Positions 40,623 to 48,337 of a stretch of DNA of 64,000 nucleotides are shown piece by piece; the stretch's first letter is position 1; every line of letters starts with the position of its first letter. Position numbers and translations under genes: made by a program. Source of the DNA: Paenibacillus sp. FSL R7-0345 (GTDB lineage Bacteria; Bacillota; Bacilli; Paenibacillales; Paenibacillaceae); contig NZ_CP152002.1 in NCBI RefSeq assembly GCF_038595055.1, forward strand, positions 6,100,001 to 6,164,000. The letters run 5' to 3'. The notes beneath the pieces were generated by a model, which saw nothing but the letters and a program-made list of their open reading frames with translations, did not search any database and was not told where the DNA came from.

Positions 40623-41000
40623 ATGAAAAAATTAGCCAGTTTTACCGTAGCAGTAGGTCTCATGGCATCCATTGCAGCATCGGCTTCAGCGGCAGAAGTT
40701 ACCGGTACAACAGAAGGAACCACAACAGTTACTGGAAGCACTTACAATGAACAGTTCGAAACTGTAATTACTCCGGCGGACATCAAACCGGCGACTCCAA
40801 TGATTATTTTGACAAAAGCAACTCCTTTCCATTTCTCCACATCCAGCTTGACTCCGGCCGGCTGGCTCAGCGCGCAGACCATTGATACAACCGGCGCTGT
40901 GATGACCGATGCCTGGGGCAACGAATGGAGAGAGATTTACACCTGGATGGGCAAAGCATGGATCAAGGTTCCTGCTTCCGCCTACGTAATTACTCCATAA
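40623..41000 (+). CDS. small exported protein of unknown function
   Basis: This is a 125-residue preprotein with a clear signal peptide: MKK, a hydrophobic core (FTVAVGLMASIAASASA) and an AxA cleavage near residues 22-24. The mature part of about 100 residues is Thr/Ala-rich and ends with aromatic 'AWGNEWREIYTWMGKAWIKVPASAYVITP'. I do not recognise a family. No cysteine or anchor is seen, so it is probably secreted or wall-associated. AGGAGG precedes the ATG. It has no obvious operon partner and is convergent with the NlpC/P60 gene. Confidence 0.7.
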   Translation: MKKLASFTVAVGLMASIAASASAAEVTGTTEGTTTVTGSTYNEQFETVITPADIKPATPMIILTKATPFHFSTSSLTPAGWLSAQTIDTTGAVMTDAWGNEWREIYTWMGKAWIKVPASAYVITP

Positions 41001-41109
41001 TATCTGCATCTGCCGAATCCGGATCATGCCCCGCCAGGGCATATATACAGCAGCCTATGACCATCCGGTCTTATGGCTGCTGTCTTGCTTTTTACGATAA
41101 CACAAAAAA

Positions 41110-41152
41110 AGGACTATCTCAGCAGAAGAATTTCTGCAAAAGAGATAGTCCT
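41110..41152 (-). terminator. terminator of the NlpC/P60 gene
   Basis: An 11-bp perfect stem AGGACTATCTC / GAGATAGTCCT with inner GCAGAA / TTCTGC pairing is followed on the minus strand by TTTTTTTG. Confidence 0.92.
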
Positions 41153-41228
41153 ACAATCAACCCGTCTTTGTTCACCCGTCACAAACCTTGTACTGCCAGC
41201 GCTTCCGCACGTATATCCTCCACTATAA

Positions 41229-42308
41229 TCAGCGGATGACCGAACCTCCGTAAAGGAACCGGTTCGTCCAGGACGAGCTAAGATTATCCACTCTTACACC
41301 GCCGGAAGATACAGAATACGTATGCAGAATTTTCCCGTCTCCGAGGTACATTGCCACATGCGAGATCCGTTCTGAAAATCTGTCCACTCCTGCATAGGCA
41401 GAAGCCGAGCTGCCCTGATAATCCATGAAGAACATCAGATCGCCGCGTTTCAGACTGGAAATATCAGTAACTGTGGTGCTGTTTTCACGCACCCAGGTTC
41501 CCTGCTGCCGGGAATCGGCCGGCAAGGTTAAATTGAGCGCATCCTTAAACATTTGGCGGATAAAATCCGAGCAGTCAAAGGTGCTTGTATTACTTCTGCT
41601 GGAGCCGAATTCATACGGTGTCCCCAGATATTTCATGCCTGCTGCAATGACATTGTCTATAACAGCTGACTTTGCCGGTGCAGCCGGTGCAGTTGGTGCT
41701 GGCGTAGGAGCCGGAGCCGGTGTAGGAACCGGTGTAGGAGCTGGTGCCGGCGCAGCCGGCGCCCCGTCCAGCCGGATATACTGATCAGCCGAGCTGGTAT
41801 AGCCGATAGTGCCGTTGGTAGTCTGTACTCTGTACCAGTAGCTATTGGTTTCTTCTAAAATAACCACCGGATCACCTGCACTCAGATAACCCAGCACTTT
41901 TCCGCTGGTTGATGGTGTTTCACGCAGCCGGACACTCGCCTGAATAACAGCCGTCTGTACAGCAGGTGTTACCGCAGGTGCGGAAGCTACGCTGATGTAC
42001 TGGTCGCCCGAGCTCGTATATCCGACTTCACCGGAGGCCGTTCTGACTTTATACCAGTAGCTGTTGGTTTCTTCAAGGATAACTACTTGATCGCCTTTAG
42101 CTAAATATTTAATCACACTGCCGCTTGTAGAAGGGCTCGTGCGCAGACGAACCGAAGCTTGAATAACGCCTGTCAGCGAAGCAGAAGCCGTTACAGATGG
42201 TGCCGATTGTGCGGCGAATGCCTGCTCAGGACTGAACACTCCCCAGGATAATGCAATTGATGCCGAGACCAATAACGATGCTGTTAGCTGTTTATGTGAT
42301 CTTATCAT
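41229..42308 (-). CDS. NlpC/P60 cell-wall endopeptidase with two SH3 domains
   Basis: This 359-residue exported protein has a signal peptide (about 1-33, cleavage at AFAA), two bacterial SH3 domains (about 45-107 and 118-180), a Pro/Ala/Thr linker (about 183-213) and a C-terminal NlpC/P60 domain. Its catalytic residues are C246 ('STFDCSDFIRQMF'), H317 ('RISHVAMYLG') and H329 ('ILHTYS'). Such enzymes cut D-gamma-glutamyl-diaminopimelate bonds in peptidoglycan stem peptides. ATG 42308 follows GGGGGAACGCT. Single gene with a strong terminator; no riboswitch is evident in the leader. Confidence 0.92.
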   Translation of the reverse strand: MIRSHKQLTASLLVSASIALSWGVFSPEQAFAAQSAPSVTASASLTGVIQASVRLRTSPSTSGSVIKYLAKGDQVVILEETNSYWYKVRTASGEVGYTSSGDQYISVASAPAVTPAVQTAVIQASVRLRETPSTSGKVLGYLSAGDPVVILEETNSYWYRVQTTNGTIGYTSSADQYIRLDGAPAAPAPAPTPVPTPAPAPTPAPTAPAAPAKSAVIDNVIAAGMKYLGTPYEFGSSRSNTSTFDCSDFIRQMFKDALNLTLPADSRQQGTWVRENSTTVTDISSLKRGDLMFFMDYQGSSASAYAGVDRFSERISHVAMYLGDGKILHTYSVSSGGVRVDNLSSSWTNRFLYGGSVIR

Positions 42309-42517
42309 AGCGTTCCCCCGCTTATGCAAAGATGAGAATTCAACAACGGCGCGCGCTATCATTGTTGCTTTCTGCCCTCATTATAGGTGCAGGCGGGAAT
42401 TGGAACATGCTTCTATTCTCACAAATAAACTTGCCAAGTTATGGTAAGTACCGGGTCTATAGTCTTGATTTCTCCTTGGATTTGGTGGAAATTACAGCTA
42501 ATTAGGAGCAAACTCTC

Positions 42518-43387
42518 TTAGCTTTTGGGTTCGACATGAACATGCACATTCATGATGTTATGCCTGCTGCTCATAACCTCTTCAATGGAGTCGCTGATCC
42601 GGTGGCCTTCTGTCACACTAATGCCGGCATCGACCTCCACAACGACATCGACCAGCACATAGCTTCCATGAACCCGGGCTTTGATATCCTTAATCCCCTC
42701 TACTCCCGGAGTCCGGGCAATGGTACTGCGCAGATCCAGCAGCCTGGCCTCTTCAAAGCCGTCAGTCAGCCGGTATGTGGCATCGCGGAAAATATCCCAG
42801 GCTGTCTTCAGGATAAGCAGGCCCACAGCAACTGCAGCGGCAGAATCGATCCACGGCAGACCGAACTGTGCACCGACAATCCCCGCTGCCGCACCGATAC
42901 TGACCATGGCATCGGAGAAATTGTCCTTGGCGGCAGCCATCAGGGCACCATTATTGATCTGCGTGGCTAATCTCTTGTTATATATATATACCCCCATCAT
43001 CGCCGCTGCACACACCACCGCTACTGCTGCTGACCAGAGCTCCGGAACTGCCTTGGCTCCTTCAAAGAGCGAACGCACAGCTTCAACGATAACCTGTATA
43101 CCCACTACCGCCATGATAAAGGACGCCAGCAGGGCGGCTATGGTCTCAGCCCGGAAATGCCCGTACGGATGGTCGGAATCAGGCGGCTTCCGCGAAATCC
43201 GCAGCCCGACCAGCACCGCGGCTGAGGCTACAATATCCGTCAGGTTGTTGAAACCGTCGGCCAGCAGGGCGCTGGAGCCGAATAAATAGCCGCTGACCAG
43301 CTTGAATGCGGACAAGACCAGATAGGCGGCAATACTGACCATCGCCCCGCGTTCACCTTTGCGTATATCCTCATAAATATCGGCCAC
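42518..43387 (-). CDS. cation diffusion facilitator (CDF) metal efflux protein
   Basis: This 289-residue CDF transporter has six hydrophobic helices. The metal site in helix 2 reads 'SSALLADGFNNLTDIVAS' and in helix 5 'ALMAAAKDNFSDAMVSIG', a NxxxD/DxxxD pattern more like manganese-type than zinc-type (HxxxD) members. The cytoplasmic domain ends 'NIMNVHVHVEPKS'. GTG 43387 is preferred, 9 bases after AGGGAG; the longer ORF adds a charged N-terminus unlike the family. Mn(II) efflux is inferred from the metal-site residues. Confidence 0.85.
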   Translation of the reverse strand: MADIYEDIRKGERGAMVSIAAYLVLSAFKLVSGYLFGSSALLADGFNNLTDIVASAAVLVGLRISRKPPDSDHPYGHFRAETIAALLASFIMAVVGIQVIVEAVRSLFEGAKAVPELWSAAVAVVCAAAMMGVYIYNKRLATQINNGALMAAAKDNFSDAMVSIGAAAGIVGAQFGLPWIDSAAAVAVGLLILKTAWDIFRDATYRLTDGFEEARLLDLRSTIARTPGVEGIKDIKARVHGSYVLVDVVVEVDAGISVTEGHRISDSIEEVMSSRHNIMNVHVHVEPKS

Positions 43388-43527
43388 CGTCTGACACTCC
43401 CTATTGTTTAAATTTGTTTGCCCGACCTGCTCCGGCAATTGATTTCTTGAATTATTCTTGCCCTTGTGGCGGGATTTAAAAACAATTAAAATGAGGAATA
43501 GGACTTGCTTCATAAGGGGGTAACATA

Positions 43528-43713
43528 ATGAGCGAAAATACCGAAAAGCCGAAGATCAATCTGGCAGATGCCATCCGTCAGAAGCTGGAGCAGAAGAAAC
43601 AGCAGAATTCAAACAAACCGGGCTCGTCGTTTCAGGCCGGCTCAGCTAAGCCGCTGAAGAGCCAGAACAACAAAAAGCCTAACAATCAGCGCCGCCGCAC
43701 CGGCGGCTCCTAG
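43528..43713 (+). CDS. small basic hydrophilic protein
   Basis: This 61-residue Lys/Gln/Asn-rich protein has no hydrophobic core and is probably intrinsically disordered. 'INLADAIRQKLEQKKQQ' could form one amphipathic helix, and the C-terminus is 'NNQRRRTGGS'. I do not recognise it. The AAGGGGGTAACATA ribosome binding site and a strong terminator 42 bases after the stop support a real gene. Nucleic-acid binding is possible from composition only. It is divergent from the CDF gene. Confidence 0.65.
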   Translation: MSENTEKPKINLADAIRQKLEQKKQQNSNKPGSSFQAGSAKPLKSQNNKKPNNQRRRTGGS

Positions 43714-43754
43714 GACTTTAGGTCCTTAGGGGTGTAACTTCATAAGGTAACATA

Positions 43755-43791
43755 AACGGCTGCGTCATCCTCAAGGGATAACGCAGCCGTT
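43755..43791 (+). terminator. terminator between the small basic protein and ABC-F genes
   Basis: AACGGCTGCGT / ACGCAGCCGTT (11 bp perfect) with inner ATCC / GGAT pairs sits between convergent genes and may serve both. Confidence 0.85.
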
Positions 43792-43828
43792 GTGTTATGA
43801 ACATCAACCGTTCATTTTATGCATTCCA

Positions 43829-45454
43829 TTATACTTCGACTGGATACATGCGCTGGCGCAGTTCCTTAATTTCCGGATTCTCCAGATACTCATCATAGCT
43901 CATCGAGCGGTCGATTACGCCGGTAGGCGTAATTTCGATAATCCGGTTGGCGATGGTCTGAATGAACTGATGGTCATGGGAAGTAAAGAGAATGGTTCCG
44001 TCAAAATCAATCAGCCCGTTATTGAGCGCAGTGATCGATTCCAGATCCAAGTGGTTCGTCGGCTCATCGAATACAAGCACGTTCGCGCCGTTCAGCATCA
44101 TTTTGGCCAGCATACAGCGGACCTTTTCTCCCCCGGACAGCACGCTTGCCTTCTTCAGCGCTTCTTCACCGGCAAACAGCATCCGGCCCAGGAATCCGCG
44201 CAGGAAGGTTTCATCCTGATCCTTGGAGTACTGGCGCAGCCATTCCACGAGGTTCAGGTTCACACCGTCGAAATAGCTGGAGTTGTCTTTCGGGAAATAA
44301 GCCTGGGTAGTTGTTACGCCCCATGAGTATTCACCGCTGTCGGCTTCCTTCTCGCCCATCAGAATATCAAACAGCAGTGACTTCGGCTGGGAATAAGGGC
44401 CGACAAAAGCAATCTTGTCGCCTTTGTTCACTACAATGCTGAATTCATCCAGCATTTTCTCACCTTCAACTGTCTTGCTCAGGCCAGTAACCGTAAGCAG
44501 CTGCTTACCGGCTTCGCGTTCCGGCTTGAAGTTGAGGAACGGATATTTACGGTTGGACGGACGGATATCGTCCAGTGTAATTTTTTCCAGCTGCTTCTTA
44601 CGGGAAGTCGCCTGCTTGGATTTGGAAGCATTGGCCGAGAAGCGCTGGATAAACGCCTGCAGCTCCTTGATCTTATCTTCCTTCTTCTTGTTGGCATCAC
44701 GCTGCAGGGTCTGAGCCAGCTGGCTGGACTCATACCAGAAGTCGTAGTTGCCGACATACATCTGAATTTTGCCGAAGTCGATATCCGCAATATGCGTGCA
44801 GACCTTGTTCAGGAAGTGACGGTCATGGGATACCACGATAACAGTACCTTCATAATCCATGAGGAAGTTCTCCAGCCAGCCGATGGATTCCAGATCCAAG
44901 TGGTTGGTAGGCTCATCGAGCAGCAGGTTGTTCGGACGGCCGAACAGGGCTTGAGCAAGCAATACCCGGACCTTCTCGTTGCCGCTGAGTTCGGCCATCT
45001 TTTTGTCGTGCATTTCACGCATAATGCCCAGGCCGATCAGCATTGCTGCTGCATCCGGCTCGGCATCCCAGCCGTTCAGCTCGGCGAATTCACCTTCAAG
45101 CTCACCGGCGCGCAGGCCGTCAGCTTCCGTGAAGTCGCTTTTGGCGTACAGGGCATCCTTCTCCTTCATAATTTCATAAAGGCGGGTGTGACCCATAATT
45201 ACCGTTTCCAGCACCTGATATTCATCGTACTCGAAATGGTTCTGTTTCAGGATTGCCAGACGTTCGCCCGGAGTGATATGCACATCCCCGATATTGGCTT
45301 CAATCTCGCCGGACAGGATTTTCAGAAAAGTAGATTTACCGGCACCGTTCGCCCCGATCAGGCCATAGCAGTTTCCTGGTGTGAATTTTATGTTTACATC
45401 TTCAAAAAGTGCGCGTTTTCCGTAGCGGAGTGTTACGCCGCTTGTGCTAATCAT
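43829..45454 (-). CDS. ABC-F family ATPase, YkpA/YbiT-like
   Basis: This 541-residue protein has two ABC ATPase domains without membrane segments. The first has Walker A 'GANGAGKST' (about 34-42), signature 'LSGNEKVR' and Walker B 'LLLDEPTNHLD'. A charged linker (about 245-300) follows. The second domain has signature 'LSGGEKVR' and 'LVFDEPTNHLD', but its Walker A reads GPYSQPKS (352-359) instead of GxxxxGKS/T. ABC-F proteins act at the ribosomal E site in translation control or antibiotic protection; this subfamily is housekeeping-like. Its leader has an extended -10 TGCTATAAT. The degenerate P-loop may be a lineage trait. Confidence 0.92.
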   Translation of the reverse strand: MISTSGVTLRYGKRALFEDVNIKFTPGNCYGLIGANGAGKSTFLKILSGEIEANIGDVHITPGERLAILKQNHFEYDEYQVLETVIMGHTRLYEIMKEKDALYAKSDFTEADGLRAGELEGEFAELNGWDAEPDAAAMLIGLGIMREMHDKKMAELSGNEKVRVLLAQALFGRPNNLLLDEPTNHLDLESIGWLENFLMDYEGTVIVVSHDRHFLNKVCTHIADIDFGKIQMYVGNYDFWYESSQLAQTLQRDANKKKEDKIKELQAFIQRFSANASKSKQATSRKKQLEKITLDDIRPSNRKYPFLNFKPEREAGKQLLTVTGLSKTVEGEKMLDEFSIVVNKGDKIAFVGPYSQPKSLLFDILMGEKEADSGEYSWGVTTTQAYFPKDNSSYFDGVNLNLVEWLRQYSKDQDETFLRGFLGRMLFAGEEALKKASVLSGGEKVRCMLAKMMLNGANVLVFDEPTNHLDLESITALNNGLIDFDGTILFTSHDHQFIQTIANRIIEITPTGVIDRSMSYDEYLENPEIKELRQRMYPVEV

Positions 45455-45492
45455 TAAGCATTACCATCCTTTTCACTTTAGGGTTTCGGCTC

Positions 45493-45501
45493 ATTATAGC
45501 A
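45493..45501 (-). promoter_or_regulatory. extended -10 promoter of the ABC-F gene
   Basis: On the minus strand TGCTATAAT (TGn plus perfect TATAAT) lies about 40 bases before the ATG at 45454. No good -35 is at 16-18 bases, which suits an extended -10 promoter. Confidence 0.6.
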
Positions 45502-45574
45502 TAAAATCAAGGCAAATAGCCCGTAAGATCACGTTGTTCGTGCGGTTTTGGCATTAAATCCCTAAGCAGGCCCC

Positions 45575-46570
45575 TTATTGCCCCGAATAACGCTCCTCCG
45601 GATGCACAATTAATGTCTCTCCATAACCCAGAGTGCGTATCCGTTCGGGGCTGATCCCCTGGGCCTTGCGGGCCAGCTCCATCCGGTCCAGTGCCTCCCG
45701 CGCCGTATCGTCGGCCAGCCGGAAGGTGCCGAAATGCATCGGAATCATCATTTCCGCACCTACATCCAGAAAAGCCTGTACTGCTTCCTCTGGATTCACA
45801 TGCTGCGAGCTCATGAACCACTCCGGCTCGTAGGCACCGATCGGCATCAGGGCAATATGCAGCTTGAAGCGGCTGCCGATATCTTTGAAGCCCGGAAAGA
45901 AGCCGCTGTCTCCGGCAAAATACAGGTTCGGCGGCAGCTTGCGCTTCTGCCCGTCCTTCCCCCCTTCCGGATGCTTGCCCGGCTCGGCAGGCTGAAGCAC
46001 ATACCCGCCCCAGTGGGAGCTGTTGGTATCAAAAGGCGTCCGCCGGGTCCAGTGCTGGGTCGGCACAAAGGTCAGCTTGACCGGTCCCAGGATAAGCTCC
46101 TCCCACCAATGCATCTCATAGCAGTTCGGAAAGCCCTTGCGGAGCATTTTCCGCTTGAGGCCGGCCGGTACAACTATTTTGGTAGCCGCCTTATACAGCT
46201 TGCGTATCGACGGGAAATGCAGATGATCATAATGGGAATGCGAGATCAGGATCAGATCCACCGGCGGCACCTCGTTCAGGGGAATCCCCGGCTGGCCGAT
46301 CCGTTTCTCGAATCCGAGCCGGCGCGCCCAGATCGGGTCGGTAATAATGTTCAGACCCTCATATTGCATGAAAAAGGTGGAATGCCCGATCCAGGTTATC
46401 GTCGTATCCAGCCGGTTTCCCGTTAGATAGGTCAGCTCCGGCGGATAATTCGGTACTTTGTAAGTGTAGTCCTTCTGTTTCGTCCGGCGCTCCTCGCGCC
46501 ACTGGCGCAGTTCCTTTAGCGTTTTGTCCACACCGACATTATCAATATTGTTATATCTTATTTTAGCCAT
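45575..46570 (-). CDS. MBL-fold hydrolase, UlaG / NAPE-PLD-like
   Basis: This 331-residue metallo-beta-lactamase fold protein of the N-acyl-phosphatidylethanolamine phospholipase D-like group has 'TTITWIGHSTFFMQYEGLNIITDPIWARR', the zinc motif 'ISHSHYDHLHFPSI' (HxHxDH form), His in 'VPTQHWTRRTPFD', Asp in 'LYFAGDSGFF', and a late His in 'IPMHFGTFRLADD'. The motif set supports an active phosphodiesterase or lactonase; the bacterial substrate is generally unknown. It is divergent from the CvfC-type gene and ends about 120 bases before the ABC-F gene. Confidence 0.87.
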   Translation of the reverse strand: MAKIRYNNIDNVGVDKTLKELRQWREERRTKQKDYTYKVPNYPPELTYLTGNRLDTTITWIGHSTFFMQYEGLNIITDPIWARRLGFEKRIGQPGIPLNEVPPVDLILISHSHYDHLHFPSIRKLYKAATKIVVPAGLKRKMLRKGFPNCYEMHWWEELILGPVKLTFVPTQHWTRRTPFDTNSSHWGGYVLQPAEPGKHPEGGKDGQKRKLPPNLYFAGDSGFFPGFKDIGSRFKLHIALMPIGAYEPEWFMSSQHVNPEEAVQAFLDVGAEMMIPMHFGTFRLADDTAREALDRMELARKAQGISPERIRTLGYGETLIVHPEERYSGQ

Positions 46571-46730
46571 AACGGCATCTCTCCTTAACAGGATTCAGTA
46601 CAAATTTTACCCATTTTTGTGCCTGATTAAGCTGCCGGGGCAGGCTCCCGTTTTGTATTCCGCCCGTATTATGATGTAAAATGCGGATAAAGACTACGGT
46701 GCCTGTACCGATTAAAGGGGAGCTAAACGT

Positions 46731-47864
46731 ATGAAGATTACATTTATTGAACCGACTCCAAGTCCAAATACGATGAAGCTTCATCTGGACGAGAGCTTAG
46801 AGCCCGGCATACGCCGGACGTATACACCGGAAAGTGAGCGCAGCGCCCCTGCCTGGGCGCGGGATATGCTGAGTATTTCCGGCGTGACCAGCATCTACCA
46901 CGCCGCTGATTTTGCCGCCCTGGAGCGCAAGGGCAGCGCCGACTGGGCAGCGATTCTCCGCGAGGTGCAGAGCCGCTTTGGCGCTGACGGCCTGAGCGCG
47001 GAGATTAATCTGGAGGATGAGAATGCCGGTGCCCACTTCGGGGAATCGCAGGTATTCGTCCAGATGTTCCGCGGCATCCCGATCCAGATCCGCGTGAAGA
47101 CCGGCGCGAATGAGGAGCGCATCGCCCTCTCCAGCCGCTTCACGCAGGCGGTGACCGATGTGGCCAGCGCTGTGCTGATCAAGGAGCGCAAGCTCTCCGA
47201 TTACGGCGTGCGCTACGGCGAGCCGCCGGACATTGCCCGCGAGGTCGAGCAGGAGCTGGAAGCGGCGTATCCGCAGGAACGCCTCGACTCCCTCGTGCAG
47301 CAGGCCATCGCGCACGGGGCCGCCGGCGAGTTCGTCGAGCAGCGGCAGAAGAAGGAGCAGGCCGAGCTGCTGCGAGACCTGCAGGATACCGACTGGCGCG
47401 TGCGCTACGCCGCGCTGGAGGATCTGGCGCCAAGCGCAGAGCTCCTGCCGGAGCTGCGCAAGGCGCTGCACGACCCCAAGCTGCAGCTGCGCAGGCTTGC
47501 GGTCGTGTACCTGGGCGACATCCGCACGCCGGAGGCGATGGAGCTGCTCTATGAGGCGATGGCAGACAGTGCTCCAGCCGTGCGGCGCACGGCCGGGGAC
47601 ACGCTGTCCGACATCGGCGATCCGTCAGCGACGCCGGTGATGACGGCGGCGCTGACGGATGCCAGCAAGCTCGTCCGCTGGCGGGCGGCGCGCTTCCTCT
47701 ATGAGGTCGGCACCGCCGAAGCTCATGATGCACTGGCAGCTGCGGCCGACGACCCGGAATTCGAGGTCGGGTTGCAGGCCCGCATGGCGCTGGAGCGGAT
47801 TGCTTCCGGTGAGGAAGCGGCCGGCACCGTCTGGCAGCAAATGTCGGAGCGCCGCCGTACCTGA
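46731..47864 (+). CDS. conserved virulence factor C (CvfC) / YpgR-type protein
   Basis: This 377-residue protein has an N-terminal NifU/Nfu-type domain (about 1-85, 'MKITFIEPTPSPNTMKLHLDE', 'SISGVTSIYHAADFAALERKG'), a middle domain (about 85-205), and HEAT/PBS-lyase-type repeats (about 215-365: 'DTDWRVRYAALEDLA', 'DPKLQLRRLAVVYLGDI', 'DSAPAVRRTAGDTLSDIGD', 'DASKLVRWRAARFLYEVG', 'DPEFEVGLQARMALERI'). This matches YpgR of B. subtilis and CvfC of Staphylococcus aureus; its mechanism is unknown. No Fe-S CxxC motif is present. The central part is very GC-rich. GGGGAGCTAAACGT precedes the ATG. Confidence 0.85.
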   Translation: MKITFIEPTPSPNTMKLHLDESLEPGIRRTYTPESERSAPAWARDMLSISGVTSIYHAADFAALERKGSADWAAILREVQSRFGADGLSAEINLEDENAGAHFGESQVFVQMFRGIPIQIRVKTGANEERIALSSRFTQAVTDVASAVLIKERKLSDYGVRYGEPPDIAREVEQELEAAYPQERLDSLVQQAIAHGAAGEFVEQRQKKEQAELLRDLQDTDWRVRYAALEDLAPSAELLPELRKALHDPKLQLRRLAVVYLGDIRTPEAMELLYEAMADSAPAVRRTAGDTLSDIGDPSATPVMTAALTDASKLVRWRAARFLYEVGTAEAHDALAAAADDPEFEVGLQARMALERIASGEEAAGTVWQQMSERRRT

Positions 47865-47887
47865 CACGCAGCTGCCGTATTTTGTTA

Positions 47888-47917
47888 TTGCGTGAGTCTT
47901 AGGTGTTGCATTATACT
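47888..47917 (+). promoter_or_regulatory. promoter of the lysine-riboswitch / lysP transcript
   Basis: TTGCGT (47888-47893), 18 bases, TATACT (47912-47917). The transcript would begin near 47924, about 20 bases before the riboswitch P1 helix. Confidence 0.6.
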
Positions 47918-47943
47918 AATTCCTGTTGTGTTCATATTGTATA

Positions 47944-48176
47944 AAGATAGCCTCATCATACCTAAGATGAGGTAGAGGTCGCGAATATTATAAGTAAGCG
48001 TGCAGAGGCGTTAAGAGCCGCCTGTGAAGCCGCCGAAAGGAATATCCGCCGAAGTCAGCGCCGCCGCTCCTAAATGCGCCGTTGACTGGGGCCGTTGCCG
48101 AACAGGCACGGAACTGTCACAGTGTACCGCAGGCCGCAATTGCCTGCCGGATTCTGCACTGTGTTGCGCTATCTTA
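47944..48176 (+). ncRNA. lysine riboswitch (L box)
   Basis: P1 pairs AAGATAGC (47944-47951) with GCTATCTT (48168-48175). Inside, in order, are L-box blocks: AGAGGTCGCGA with AAGTAAGC, AGAGGCGTTAAGAGCCGCC, GCCGCCGAAAGG, CCGCCGAAG, GTTGACTGGGGCCGTTGCC and GGAACTGTCACAG pairing near CACTGTG. Lysine binding is known to close P1 and favour the downstream terminator. The gene controlled, a LysP-type lysine permease, fits the ligand exactly. Confidence 0.93.
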
Positions 48177-48209
48177 ACAGGGAGTATGATGCGGAGCCGT
48201 ATTTTCAGG

Positions 48210-48237
48210 AAACCGCAGATCCGTCTGCGGTTTTTTT
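48210..48237 (+). terminator. riboswitch-controlled terminator
   Basis: AAACCGCAGA / TCTGCGGTTT (10 bp perfect, TCCG loop) followed by seven T residues. It lies 34 bases after the riboswitch P1 and 100 bases before lysP, the expected position for lysine-dependent premature termination. Confidence 0.93.
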
Positions 48238-48337
48238 GCGCCTACAGGATTTGCCGCCCTCATGTGTGAGGGCGGCTTCGTATACCACTCCCCTTCATGA
48301 ACAGAAACACGAACCTTCAGAAGGAGTGTCCATTTTT

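Noticed and set aside
47179..47733. 184-codon minus-strand Ala/Arg/Pro-rich ORF
   Set aside because: Antisense shadow of the GC-rich HEAT-repeat part of the CvfC-type gene.
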